30,848 nt of DNA from DSNY01 sp016861185 (GCA_030263275.1 SZOR01000043.1:1-30848), one strand, 5' to 3'; shown: positions 7,640-15,788, counted from the first letter of the stretch. Made by a program: numbers and translations. Notes: generated by a model not told the origin, from the sequence alone.

Positions 7640-8095
7640 ATGAAGCGTTCACTGTTCGCGCTGGCGCTCGCCGCCGCGCTCGTCCCCGGGTTCGCGCTTG
7701 CGGCTTCGAGCGCGGCGCCGGTCGCGGCCGCGGTCGCGCAGGAGCCGATCAAGGCCGTGTATCACATCAACGAAATCGACAAGGCGCGCGGGCTGCTCGC
7801 CAACGTGCGCAACCATCTGCGCGACGACCCGGCCGCGAAGATCGTCGTGATCGCCAACGGCGGCGGCATCGACTTCCTGCTGCGCGACGCTGTCGACAAG
7901 TCGGGCGTGCCGTTCGCGCCCGCGCTCGAAGAGCTGGCGCGGCAAGGCGTGGCGTTCAAGGTCTGCCGCAATACGCTCACGTCGCGCAAGCTGACCGACG
8001 CAGCCGTCGCCGAAGAGGTTGGCGTGGTGCAGGCGGCCGTGGCGGAGATCGCGCGGCTGCAGGCGCGCCAGGGCTACGTCTACATCAAGCCGTAG
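7640..8095 (+). CDS. Periplasmic DsrE-like protein
   Basis: A 151-residue protein with a signal peptide (MKRSLFALALAAALVPGFAL, cleavage after the second Ala of ALA, about residue 21). The mature region has the DsrE/DsrF-like alternating fold: AVYHINEIDKARGLLANVRN, KIVVIANGGGIDFLLRD, and GVAFKVCRNTLTSRKL, with Cys109 at the position where DsrE proteins carry their sulfur-binding cysteine. In this exported branch a role in periplasmic sulfur transfer is plausible but unproven. AAGGA (7628-7632) precedes the ATG. The 3' end overlaps the convergent isochorismatase-family gene by 11 bases. Confidence 0.85.
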   Translation: MKRSLFALALAAALVPGFALAASSAAPVAAAVAQEPIKAVYHINEIDKARGLLANVRNHLRDDPAAKIVVIANGGGIDFLLRDAVDKSGVPFAPALEELARQGVAFKVCRNTLTSRKLTDAAVAEEVGVVQAAVAEIARLQARQGYVYIKP

Positions 8096-8636
8096 CGCGT
8101 TCGAGCGCCTGCTCGACGCTGCAGATCTTCGCGAAGCGTCCGGCGAGCACCAGCTCGGTGCGGCGCTTGATCTCGTTCGCCGCCACGGGCGCGCCGTCCG
8201 GATGCTTCATGTCGAAAGTCAGCGTCGCGTCGGTGACGTAGTCGACCTCGAAGCCGAGATCGGAGGCGTGGCGCGCCGTCGTTTCGCAACACTGTTCGGT
8301 GCGGATGCCCGAGACGATCAGGCGCCGGATCCCGTTGCTGATCAGCCAGGTCTCCAGCCCCGTGCCGACGAGCGCGCTGTGGCGCGATTTGTGGAACTCA
8401 GCGGCGACCGGATACTCGGCCAGTTCGGGCATCGGCCGCACATGGCCCGACGCGAGCGAAAAAGGCCCTTCGCGCTCGACGTGCAGGATGCGCACGATCG
8501 GTACCTTCCGTTCGACGCAGCCGGCGATCAGCCGGTTGAGCGCCGCCAAAAACGCCGGCAATCCGGCTTCCTGCCAGTAGGGCCGGTGGCGGAACGATTG
8601 CTGGACGTCGATCACCAGCAGCGCGGTCGAAGTCAT
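8085..8636 (-). CDS. Isochorismatase-family cysteine hydrolase
   Basis: A 183-residue cytoplasmic protein with the family triad: Asp10 (LLVIDVQQSF), Lys83 (FHKSRHSAL) and Cys116 (SGIRTEQCCETTARHA). This family includes isochorismatases, nicotinamidases and other amidases; nothing in the sequence fixes the substrate. The start at 8636 is supported by AAAGGA about seven bases upstream. It follows the amidohydrolase gene by 39 bases in the same direction and is probably the last gene of a three-gene leftward unit. Cys116-Cys117 is a double cysteine where most members have Cys-Val. Confidence 0.9.
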   Translation of the reverse strand: MTSTALLVIDVQQSFRHRPYWQEAGLPAFLAALNRLIAGCVERKVPIVRILHVEREGPFSLASGHVRPMPELAEYPVAAEFHKSRHSALVGTGLETWLISNGIRRLIVSGIRTEQCCETTARHASDLGFEVDYVTDATLTFDMKHPDGAPVAANEIKRRTELVLAGRFAKICSVEQALERATA

Positions 8637-8675
8637 CGGGCGGTCCTTTCTTTCGAGCGCGCAGGATAGCGCCGG

Positions 8676-10124
8676 TCACGGCAGTTCGCCGTGCCACTGC
8701 CGGAACGCGAGGAACTCGCGACGCGTGCGCGGGCCGTAGGTCGCGAACGACGGATCCGGCGCGTTGAGATACTCGAACCGGGTCTTCTGCACGCGGTCGC
8801 GCGCGAGCTTCCTACGCATCGCCTCGGGCTTGAGCCCGTAAACGCGCGCGGCGTTCAGGCCGAAGATCTTGCGCTTGGCCGCCGCCGTCAGCGCCGGGTA
8901 GCCGTAGCGCTCCTGGAATTCGCGGCTGATCTGGAACGCGCGGAACGCCTGGATCTGGTCCTGCGGGCTGCCGTACCAGATCGAGTCGGTGCCCCACAGG
9001 ATGTTGTCTTCACCGAGGTGTTTCAGCAGCTTGCCGAGCAGATGCGCGGCCTGATCCGGGTCGCGCATCACGAAGCGCCAGGTGCTGCCCAGCTCGGCGT
9101 AGACGTTCTTCACGCCGTTTTCAGCGACCGAGCGGATCAGCGCGTCGACGCCGAACGTCGCTTTCGGGTCGTACGGACCTTCCTTGATGCCCGTGTCGAA
9201 CCCCGAGTGATAGACGAGGAAGTTCAGATCGGGATGGCGCTTCGCCGCGCGGCCGACGTCCGCGCAGCTCGAAAACTCGTAGCCGCGCGGGCCGAACGCC
9301 AGCCCCTTGTGCACGCAGATGTTGCGCACGCCGAGCTTGCGCGCGCGCTCGATGAAGGGCAGCCCGAAGCGTTCGTCGTCGAGATGGAAGCCGGCGGCGC
9401 CGTCGCGCGGGCCGAACTGCGTGTAGGTCTTGAAGCCCGCGAGCGGCCAGCGCGCGGCCTGCGCGTCCATGCCTTCGATCTCGCCCGCGAGCGTGGGCAT
9501 GCAGCGGCCGTGCAGCAGCAGCCGCTCGGTGCCGTCCAGCGCACTGGCGGCCGCGCGCGTGGCGCCGGCGGCATCGAAGTCGAGCGGATTGCTGTCGGCG
9601 CCGCCGGGTACGTGCGACAGCACGCCCATCGCCGTGTCGCTGTCGAGGAACACGTCCTTCAGCAACTGCTCGGAGGAGAAGCACTCGACGTGATCGGCCT
9701 TGCCGCAGTTCGCATTGGGGAAACCTTTGAACGCGTTCGGGCCGGCGCGCTTGCGCCACGCGCCCTGCGGGTTCACGTGATGAAGCTGGACGTCGAAGAT
9801 GAACTCGTCGCCGGCCAGCGCTTCCTGCGCGGCGGCCAGCTCGAACGGCGCCTCCTTCGGCAGCGCATAGCGGCCGCCGCGCGCGCCCGCGGCGGCGAAC
9901 GCGCGGTCGAACGCCGCGAGCGTGGCGGCCGCGCCGAGCAGCGATACGAGGTAACGCCGGCGCGGCAGGCCGAGCCGGCGCGCGGCATCGTCGACGGCAG
10001 CCTGCGCCGAACCGCGCGCGGCCTGCGCAGGGCGCGGAAGCGGCACCGGCGCGAACTCGCCGTTGGAGGTGGAGTCGAGCTTGATCGGCAGTCGCCGACC
10101 GTGCGGATCTTGGCTCGTCGTCAT
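8676..10124 (-). CDS. Amidohydrolase-2 family protein with probable Tat signal
   Basis: A 482-residue protein. Residues about 50-80 read LPRRRYLVSLLGAAATLAAF and then an Ala-rich cleavage region, resembling a twin-arginine signal after an unusually long N-terminal extension. The rest is a TIM-barrel metal hydrolase of the amidohydrolase-2 type. FDVQLHHVN stands where the first metal-binding strand is expected, ICVHKGLAFGP and FLVYHSGFD supply barrel-strand histidines, and ILWGTDSIWYG carries the C-terminal Asp. The C-terminal helices end in KRKIFGLNAARVYGL, the family's usual closing helix. The substrate is unknown; members decarboxylate or hydrolyse aromatic acids and lactones. AGGAG lies seven bases before ATG 10124. 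It is 28 bases downstream of the transglutaminase-like gene. Confidence 0.88.
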   Translation of the reverse strand: MTTSQDPHGRRLPIKLDSTSNGEFAPVPLPRPAQAARGSAQAAVDDAARRLGLPRRRYLVSLLGAAATLAAFDRAFAAAGARGGRYALPKEAPFELAAAQEALAGDEFIFDVQLHHVNPQGAWRKRAGPNAFKGFPNANCGKADHVECFSSEQLLKDVFLDSDTAMGVLSHVPGGADSNPLDFDAAGATRAAASALDGTERLLLHGRCMPTLAGEIEGMDAQAARWPLAGFKTYTQFGPRDGAAGFHLDDERFGLPFIERARKLGVRNICVHKGLAFGPRGYEFSSCADVGRAAKRHPDLNFLVYHSGFDTGIKEGPYDPKATFGVDALIRSVAENGVKNVYAELGSTWRFVMRDPDQAAHLLGKLLKHLGEDNILWGTDSIWYGSPQDQIQAFRAFQISREFQERYGYPALTAAAKRKIFGLNAARVYGLKPEAMRRKLARDRVQKTRFEYLNAPDPSFATYGPRTRREFLAFRQWHGELP

Positions 10125-10152
10125 CGCGGACTCCTGGCCGATCGGTGTGCGT

Positions 10153-10836
10153 CTACCTGCGCCGCGGGTTCGGATACTGGTGCAGCTTGCCGATCCGTTG
10201 CTCGAACGGATCGAGCCGCGAAAGCCTTCGCACCTGCGCCGGCGTGACCAGCGGCACGTGATGCAGCGCGGCCAGCTTGTCGTGGATCTCCCAGCAGGCC
10301 TTGCCGTTCGTCACCCACAGCGCGGGATCGACGCGACGCAGATCGTAGGGGCGCGTATAGCCGCGCAGCGTGCGCTCGCCGCGTTTGTTGTTGTATTCGT
10401 GAAAGTACGACATCGCCAGCTCGCGCAGGCTCCGATACACCGGATCGCGAAAGCGCAGCCGCACGCCGTTGGTCTTGGAGATCGCGCCCCAGCAGCGGCC
10501 GCGGCGGAACAGCGCGATCACGTGCGGATAGTCGCTGAGGTCGCAGTCCAGGTGCATCAGCAGCGGCGGATCGCCGTGCAGCCACAGCGCGCAGGCGGCG
10601 ACGAATGCCCCTTCGATGCAATGCGCGCGGCGCTGCCGCAGCACCTCGCGTACCGACAGCACGGTTTCGCCGTCGGGCTCGTGGTTGCTCGGGATCGCGT
10701 AAACGAAGTCCTGAATGCGCTCGGGCGTGTCGAGCCGCGCGAACAGGGCGCGTTCGGCGCGCGTCAGCCCGAGCCTGCGGGCAAGCCCTGCGGCGATCGG
10801 GCGGCGCTTCCTGCGGACAGGGGCGATCGTGACCAT
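10153..10836 (-). CDS. Transglutaminase-like protein, function unknown
   Basis: A 227-residue protein with no signal peptide. RRAHCIEGAFVAACALWLHG (Cys73) followed by LSDYPHVIALFRRGRCWGAI (His105) and a downstream acidic or amide residue resembles the Cys-His-Asp arrangement and spacing of transglutaminase-like/papain-fold proteins. The C-terminal half (RSLRELAMSYFHEYNNKRGE; PALWVTNGKACWEIHDKL) is conserved in appearance but of unknown meaning. It could be a peptidase, an amidase or a transferase. Start ATG at 10836 has only a weak upstream GCAG. It leads a leftward unit with the amidohydrolase and isochorismatase-family genes, and diverges from the TPR lipoprotein. Confidence 0.72.
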   Translation of the reverse strand: MVTIAPVRRKRRPIAAGLARRLGLTRAERALFARLDTPERIQDFVYAIPSNHEPDGETVLSVREVLRQRRAHCIEGAFVAACALWLHGDPPLLMHLDCDLSDYPHVIALFRRGRCWGAISKTNGVRLRFRDPVYRSLRELAMSYFHEYNNKRGERTLRGYTRPYDLRRVDPALWVTNGKACWEIHDKLAALHHVPLVTPAQVRRLSRLDPFEQRIGKLHQYPNPRRR

Positions 10837-10940
10837 CGAATCTGCTGACCGCCGCGCGCGAGCGGTGACCGCAGCGGTTGTGTACGCCGATTGTGCCGGT
10901 GCCGCGACCTAGAATGTCCCGCGCCGCTACCGCCCCACCC

Positions 10941-12644
10941 ATGAAGTTCCTCCACCTCTGCGCACTGATGCTTGAGGTTGCCCTGCTCGTGGCCTGCGAC
11001 CGGCCGGCGAGCGTGCGCGGCGACGAGCCCGGGACGCACCCGGCTCCGCTGATCGACGGACTTGGCGCCACCTCGTTCACGATCACGACCAAAGCGCCCG
11101 CAGCCCAGCGCTACTTCGCGCAGGGCCTGCTGCTCGCCTGGGCTTTCGAGCACGGCGAGGCCGAGCGCTCCTTTCGCGAAGCGGTGCGGCGCGACCCCGA
11201 CTGCGCGATGTGCGAATGGGGCGTGGCCTATGTCCGCGGACCAAACGTCAATCACCCGTATCGCGACGGCGCCGCCGAGGCCGCGCGGCACGTGCGGCGC
11301 GCGTTGGCGCTGGCGCCGCAGGCGAGCGCGCGCGAACGAGCGCTGATCGAGGCGCTCGCGACCCGCTACGAGGTCAAGGCCGCAGCCAAGGATGCGCCGC
11401 CAGCGGCCGCCGCGCCGTGCGCGGCGCGGCCGGCCGCTGGTGTCGATCCGCTCGACGTCGCCTATGCGCAGGCGATGGCGCGCGTCGCGCAGCAGTTCCC
11501 GGACGATCCGGACATCCGCGTGCTGCACGCCGAAGCGCTGCTGCTGCTCGCGCCGTGGGAGTGGTGGCGCGACGGCGAACCGGCGGCGGGAACGCTGCAG
11601 GCGATCGACGAGATCGAAACCGTGCTCGCGCGCCAGCCCACGCACACCGGCGCGAACCACTACCTGATCCACGCGCTGGAGCAGTCGCCGACGCCGGAAC
11701 GCGCGCTGGCGGCGGCCCAGCGGCTGGGCGCGCTCGCGCCGGACGCCGGACACCTGGTGCACATGCCTTCGCACATCTACCTGCGGGTCGGCCGGTACGC
11801 CGACGCCTCGCGCGCGAACGTCGAAGCGATCGCAGCCGACGAGCGCTTCGCGCAGCAGATCCGCGCGCAGGGCGCCACGCCGCTCGCGCACGTATCGCAC
11901 CACCGGCACTTCCTGTGGGCGACCGCGGCGATGGAGGGGCGCGGCGCGATGTCGATCGGCGCGGCGCGCGAGCTTGCGGCGCAAGTCGGGCAGGACGGCC
12001 GGCCGTTCGGCCGCGCGGGCAACGAGTATTTCGCCGCGTTGCCGCTGTTCGCGTTGGTGCGCTTTGCGCGCTGGGACGAGATCCTCGCCGCGCCCGTGCC
12101 GAAGGGCGCGTCGGCGTATCCGCGTGGCGTCTGGCATTACGCGCGCGGGATGGCCTTCGCGCGGACCGGCCGCGCGGACGAAGCGCAAGCGGAGCTGGTC
12201 GCGCTGGAGAACACCGCCGCCGACGAGTCGCTCGCCGAGCTGTCGTTCAAGGGCATCGACCCGCTGGCTGACTTCCTGCGCATTGCCGTCGAGTCGCTGC
12301 GCGGCGAGATCGCGCTCGCGCGCAAGCAGCACGCGCAGGCGCTCGCGCATCTGCGCCGCGCGGTCGAGCTGGAGGATGCGCTCGAATCCGAAGAACCGCC
12401 GTCGTGGGCCGTGCCGCAGCGCCATGCGCTGGGCGGCGCGCTGCTCGTGGCCGGGCGCGCGGCGGAGGCGGCCAAGGTCTTCCGCGAGGACCTCGCGCGC
12501 TTCCCGGCCAACGGCTGGGCGCTGTACGGCCTCGCCGAGAGCCTGCGGCGCCAGGGTCGCCGCGCCGAAGCGCTGCGCGTGCACGCGCGGTTCCGTGCGG
12601 CCTGGGCCCACGCGGATCTCGCGCGGCCCGACGCGCGCTACTGA
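10941..12644 (+). CDS. TPR-repeat lipoprotein
   Basis: A 567-residue product from ATG 10941. The first 19 residues form a lipoprotein signal with lipobox LVAC (Cys19), so the protein is probably anchored in the membrane and periplasmic. Residues about 55-130 and 380-540 contain helix pairs of TPR type, for example YFAQGLLLAWAFEHGEAERS, ALALAPQASARERALIEALA and NGWALYGLAESLRRQGRRAE. The central part has two His-rich conserved stretches (THTGANHYLIHALEQS, GHLVHMPSHIYLRVGRYADA), which are typical of this conserved family and could bind metal. Function is not known. An in-frame GTG start at 10878 would bury the signal peptide, so it was rejected. Confidence 0.87.
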   Translation: MKFLHLCALMLEVALLVACDRPASVRGDEPGTHPAPLIDGLGATSFTITTKAPAAQRYFAQGLLLAWAFEHGEAERSFREAVRRDPDCAMCEWGVAYVRGPNVNHPYRDGAAEAARHVRRALALAPQASARERALIEALATRYEVKAAAKDAPPAAAAPCAARPAAGVDPLDVAYAQAMARVAQQFPDDPDIRVLHAEALLLLAPWEWWRDGEPAAGTLQAIDEIETVLARQPTHTGANHYLIHALEQSPTPERALAAAQRLGALAPDAGHLVHMPSHIYLRVGRYADASRANVEAIAADERFAQQIRAQGATPLAHVSHHRHFLWATAAMEGRGAMSIGAARELAAQVGQDGRPFGRAGNEYFAALPLFALVRFARWDEILAAPVPKGASAYPRGVWHYARGMAFARTGRADEAQAELVALENTAADESLAELSFKGIDPLADFLRIAVESLRGEIALARKQHAQALAHLRRAVELEDALESEEPPSWAVPQRHALGGALLVAGRAAEAAKVFREDLARFPANGWALYGLAESLRRQGRRAEALRVHARFRAAWAHADLARPDARY

Positions 12645-12867
12645 TCGCGCGTGGAATCGCGCCGGCGGTCGCGGTCCGTGATCGCTGTCACACATCGTGC
12701 GACGCAGGTGCCGATAGGCTCGTTCGCGCACGCGCGGCTTGAGGCGGCTCAACCCGGCTCGATCGCGCCGGTGTCGAATGCCTGCGATCGCCGCCGCCGG
12801 AACGGCGCGCGTGTGGGACGAGTCGGAGGTATACCGGCGCCGCGTTGACCGGCGCATGGAGAAGTCG

Positions 12868-13422
12868 ATGAGCGCAACTGCATTGAGAACCGCCTCGAAG
12901 TTCGCCCCCTTGCGGGCGGCCGACAGGCGCGTGATGAACCCTTACCTGGCCGGCTTCGGCATCGGCGTGCTGCTGCTGCTGGCGTTTCTGATCATGGGGC
13001 GCGGGCTCGGCGCGACCGCGGCGTTCGGCTCGATCGTCGCCGCGATCGCCGGCGCGATCTCGCCCGAGTGGACCGCGGCCAATCCCGCGCTGAAGGGCTA
13101 CTTCGCCGATCCGCCGGCGACCAACTGGACGCTTTATCTGATCGGCGGCGCCTTCGTCGGCGCGCTGGCGTCGGCGCTGCTGGCCGGGCGCATGCGGTTC
13201 CGCATCGAACGCGGTCCGCATCTGTCGGCGCGCGCACGGCTCGCGCTCGCGTTCTTCGGCGGCGCGGTCGCCGCGGCGGGCGCGAAGCTCGCGAAGGGCT
13301 GCACGAGCGGCCAGGCGCTGACCGGGGGCGCGCAACTGAACCTCGGAAGCTGGATCTTCATGCTGTCCGTTTTTGCCGGCGCGTACCTGCTGGCGTTCTT
13401 CGTACGGAAGGAATGGCGATGA
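12868..13422 (+). CDS. YeeE/YedE family half-transporter, first subunit
   Basis: A 184-residue membrane protein with about four membrane segments (near residues 26-45, 50-65, 88-107, 125-140, then 160-179). The conserved LAKGCTSGQALTGGAQL has Cys145 in the family's Cys-containing pore motif. YeeE/YedE proteins such as TsuA import thiosulfate or related sulfur compounds by relay between conserved cysteines. Here the transporter is split into two genes. Start ATG 12868 is chosen because GGAGA lies just upstream, and the 223 bases before it contain no other recognisable gene. The gene overlaps the second half by ATGA. Confidence 0.9.
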   Translation: MSATALRTASKFAPLRAADRRVMNPYLAGFGIGVLLLLAFLIMGRGLGATAAFGSIVAAIAGAISPEWTAANPALKGYFADPPATNWTLYLIGGAFVGALASALLAGRMRFRIERGPHLSARARLALAFFGGAVAAAGAKLAKGCTSGQALTGGAQLNLGSWIFMLSVFAGAYLLAFFVRKEWR

Positions 13423-14015
13423 CGCTGCCCCTCTACGCCTACGAACTGATCTCCGACTCGCAGGGGCTGATCGTCGCGCTGTTGCTGGGCCTCGGTTTCG
13501 GCTGGTTCCTCGAGCGCGCGGGCTTCGGCAGCTCGTGCCGCCTGTGCGCGCAGTTCTACCTGTACGACATGACCGTGCTCAAGGTGATGTTCACCGCGAT
13601 CGTCACCGCGGCGGTCGGACTGTGGGGCTTCTCCGCGCTCGGCGTGCTCGACCTGTCGGCGGTGTATCTGACGCCGACCAGCGTCGGCGCGCAGTTGCTC
13701 GGCGGGCTTCTGCTCGGCGCCGGCTTCATCATCGGCGGCTATTGCCCGGGCACCTCGGTCACCGCGACCGCGAGCGGCAGCGGCGACGGCCTCGTGTTCA
13801 TCCTGGGCTTCGCGGCGGGGCTCGCGATTTACGCGGTCGCTTTTCCCGGGTTGGAGCTGTGGGCCAACGCCAACAGCATCGGCGAAGTCACGCTGCCGCA
13901 GGCCTGGGGCGTGCCTTACGGCGCGGTCGTGTTGGGGCTGGTCGTGATGGCGGCGATCGCGTTTGCCGTCGCCGAGTGGTCAGAGCGCAGGTTCGCCCAC
14001 CTGAAGCCGCGGTAA
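13419..14015 (+). CDS. YeeE/YedE family half-transporter, second subunit
   Basis: A 198-residue membrane protein with about five hydrophobic segments. Two cysteine motifs are visible: FGSSCRLCAQF (Cys40, Cys43) and IGGYCPGTSV (Cys109). Together with Cys145 of the first half they would form the cysteine relay expected for a sulfur-compound transporter. ATG 13419 overlaps the previous stop as ATGA and has AAGGA six bases upstream, so translation is coupled. The secreted DsrE-like protein 5 kb away has a possible sulfur theme too, but no direct link is shown. The exact substrate (thiosulfate, sulfite or another sulfur species) is an inference. Confidence 0.9.
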   Translation: MTLPLYAYELISDSQGLIVALLLGLGFGWFLERAGFGSSCRLCAQFYLYDMTVLKVMFTAIVTAAVGLWGFSALGVLDLSAVYLTPTSVGAQLLGGLLLGAGFIIGGYCPGTSVTATASGSGDGLVFILGFAAGLAIYAVAFPGLELWANANSIGEVTLPQAWGVPYGAVVLGLVVMAAIAFAVAEWSERRFAHLKPR

Positions 14016-14140
14016 TCCCCTCGGTCGTCATACCGGCACGCGCGCGTTGCCCGTCAACGCCTCCGCGGGCTGCGCGTTCTTCGGCGGCGCAGTCGTTCGC
14101 GGGGGCTGCCCCGGCGGCCGGCATCCGCTAACATCCGCGC

Positions 14141-14164
14141 CGGCGCGGCAGCGCCGTTTTCTTT
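14141..14164 (+). terminator. Candidate hairpin terminator after the YeeE pair
   Basis: CGGCGC, loop GGCA, GCGCCG, followed by TTTTCTTT. The stem is short (6 bp) but all G-C. It lies 126 bases after the second YeeE gene and 30 bases before the lysine-rich gene. It may end the transporter transcript, or lie in the leader of the next gene. Confidence 0.5.
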
Positions 14165-14193
14165 CACGCCACTTCTCGAGAGGGAGACAAGTC

Positions 14194-14385
14194 ATGAGCA
14201 AGCTGTTCGCCGCGCTGTTCGCCAGCGCCTTCATGCTGGTGCAGGCCCCGGCTTTCGCGCAGGACGCGAAGAAGGAGGAGAAGAAGGAAATGAAGGCCGA
14301 GGCCAAGAAGGAAGCGAAGAAGGAAGCGAAGAAAGAAGCCAAGAAGGAAGACAAGAAGGCCAAGCCCAAGAAGGGCGGCTGCTGA
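14194..14385 (+). CDS. Small lysine-rich exported protein
   Basis: A 63-residue protein. Residues 1-22 are a signal peptide ending APAFA before QDAKKEE. The mature 41 residues are almost entirely Lys, Glu and Ala in four-residue KEAK periods, ending KKGGC with a single C-terminal Cys. A 12-base tandem repeat (14305-14352, four copies of AAGAAGGAAGCG type) underlies the low complexity, so copy number may vary between strains. The charged helix could bind polyanions, metal or the envelope; the function is unknown. GAGGGAGA precedes the ATG and a strong terminator follows, marking a monocistronic gene. Confidence 0.82.
   Translation: MSKLFAALFASAFMLVQAPAFAQDAKKEEKKEMKAEAKKEAKKEAKKEAKKEDKKAKPKKGGC
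14305..14352 (+). repeat. Four 12-base tandem repeats within the lysine-rich gene
   Basis: Units: AAGAAGGAAGCG twice, then AAGAAAGAAGCC, then AAGAAGGAAGAC. They encode KKEA, KKEA, KKEA, KKED. Because the unit is a multiple of three, gain or loss would lengthen or shorten the protein without a frameshift. Confidence 0.9.
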
Positions 14386-14407
14386 ACGCTTCGAGCGGAT
14401 CGATGAG

Positions 14408-14438
14408 ACGGGCGGGACAATCCCGCCCGTTCTTTTTT
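14408..14438 (+). terminator. Rho-independent terminator of the lysine-rich gene
   Basis: A perfect 10 bp stem ACGGGCGGGA / TCCCGCCCGT with loop CAA, followed by TCTTTTTT, located 23 bases after the stop codon. Confidence 0.93.
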
Positions 14439-14453
14439 GGCGCGCACCCCGAC

Positions 14454-14480
14454 AAAAAAGGGGCGCCCGCGGCGCCCCTT
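14454..14480 (-). terminator. Rho-independent terminator of the FadL-family gene
   Basis: Read leftward: AAGGGGCGCC, loop GCG, GGCGCCCCTT, then TTTTTTGTC. The 10 bp stem lies 24 bases past the stop of the leftward outer membrane protein gene. It is paired back to back with the rightward terminator at 14408. Confidence 0.9.
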
Positions 14481-14504
14481 AGCATGCTGCGCGTCGGCCG
14501 GCGC

Positions 14505-15788
14505 TCAGAACCGCCAGCCGTAGGCCACGCCGAGCGACATCTGCTTCATCCTCAGATTGACGTTGCCGCCGCCGAACGGCGCCGGGATCGAGTTCGATCC
14601 GTTGATCGTTTTCTCGGGTACGTACATGAAGAAGAAGCTGACTTCGCTGTTGCCCGGCACCGCCCAGGTGCCGCCGACCGTGAAGTGCTGCTCGACCACG
14701 CCCGGCGCCAGCACGTTGAACAGCGTCTCGCTCGACGGGATCGGCTGCTTGCCGTGGTTGTAGCCGGCGCGCAGCGTCGTCGTCGGGTTCACCGCCCACT
14801 GCACGCCGAGCTTGTACGCGGTGACGTCTTCCCAGCCGAAACCGGCGCCGTTGGCCGTGCCGAGCGGAGCCGTGAAGAGATTCGGCAGCAGCGGATTGTT
14901 GATCGACCGGATGCCCGAGTACTCGATGCGCACGACATCGAACGCGACCGTCACCGGCGGCGCGACCTTGCACGCGATCCCCGCGCCGTAGTTGGCGGGG
15001 ATGTCGAACCCGCCCTCTTCGGCGAACAGGCCCTTGTACTTGTCGAACTCGCTCATCCGTGTCTTCGTCTGGTAGGTCGCGCCGACATCGCACGCGGCGA
15101 GCTTGCCCATCCAGCCGATCCGCACACCGATGCCGGTCGACGAGTCGTACCCCTTGTTGGTCACGTTGCCGGGGAAGGCCGAGAACTGATTGGGCGGGCC
15201 GCCGGTGGCGGTGAAGTTCTCGAGCCCCGTGGCCTTGAAGCGCTGATACGCGAGGTTCAGCGCAACGCCGATCGACTGGCCGGGCGCGATCTGGTACGCG
15301 ACCGTCGGGGCGACGAAGAGCTGCGACAGATCGACGCCCGCCTTCGACGTGCCGAACAGCGGAAACGCGGTCGTGTACGACGTGTTCATGCCGCCGTGCC
15401 CGTAGATCGAAACACCGACCGACAGGTTCGGATTCAGCAGGCGGTTGTAGCCGAACTCGGGAATGAAGAAGTTGCTCTTGTCGTTGGCATCGTAGGTGCC
15501 GTTGGCCGTTGCCGTGCAGGACGGCGGGTTGAAGCAGCTGCCGACGACTTGGGCCTCGCGCGTCGGCTTGAACCAGTCCAGCCCCACGTCGATCCGGTTG
15601 CCGACGAAGAGCATCCCCGCGGGGTTCGAAGCGGCCGCGAGCGCATCGTGCGGCATCGCGATCCCCGCGCCGCCCATGCCCTTTTCCTTGATGCTGTGAC
15701 CGTGCGGGAAGTAGCCGTTGGTCGCGTACGCGGCAGGCGACGCGAATGCAGCCGCGACGGCGGCGATGGCAAGCGATCTCATTCTCAT
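14505..15788 (-). CDS. FadL/OmpP1/TodX-family outer membrane transport protein
   Basis: A 427-residue protein with signal peptide (residues 1-22, ending PAAYA) and a mature start TNGYFPHGHSIKEKGMGGAG. That start is the plug region typical of FadL-like channels, followed by the conserved DALAAASNPAGM. The remainder alternates amphipathic beta strands and ends in the C-terminal aromatic SLGVAYGWRF expected for outer membrane insertion. FadL-type barrels let hydrophobic molecules such as long-chain fatty acids or aromatic hydrocarbons cross the outer membrane by lateral diffusion; the ligand here is unknown. ATG 15788 has AGGAGG eight bases upstream. It diverges from the phospholipase A gene; both act on or transport lipid-like molecules, which suggests a shared outer membrane theme. 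Confidence 0.92.
   Translation of the reverse strand: MRMRSLAIAAVAAAFASPAAYATNGYFPHGHSIKEKGMGGAGIAMPHDALAAASNPAGMLFVGNRIDVGLDWFKPTREAQVVGSCFNPPSCTATANGTYDANDKSNFFIPEFGYNRLLNPNLSVGVSIYGHGGMNTSYTTAFPLFGTSKAGVDLSQLFVAPTVAYQIAPGQSIGVALNLAYQRFKATGLENFTATGGPPNQFSAFPGNVTNKGYDSSTGIGVRIGWMGKLAACDVGATYQTKTRMSEFDKYKGLFAEEGGFDIPANYGAGIACKVAPPVTVAFDVVRIEYSGIRSINNPLLPNLFTAPLGTANGAGFGWEDVTAYKLGVQWAVNPTTTLRAGYNHGKQPIPSSETLFNVLAPGVVEQHFTVGGTWAVPGNSEVSFFFMYVPEKTINGSNSIPAPFGGGNVNLRMKQMSLGVAYGWRF

Noticed and set aside
10764..12857. A 697-codon open frame antisense to the TPR lipoprotein
   Set aside because: It mirrors codon bias of the real gene; composition is Arg/Ala/Val-rich with no recognisable domain or ribosome binding site.
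12645..12867. A short upstream extension (start 12739) of the first YeeE gene
   Set aside because: The added residues are Arg-rich and not membrane-like. ATG 12868 has a good ribosome binding site and family-like N-terminus.
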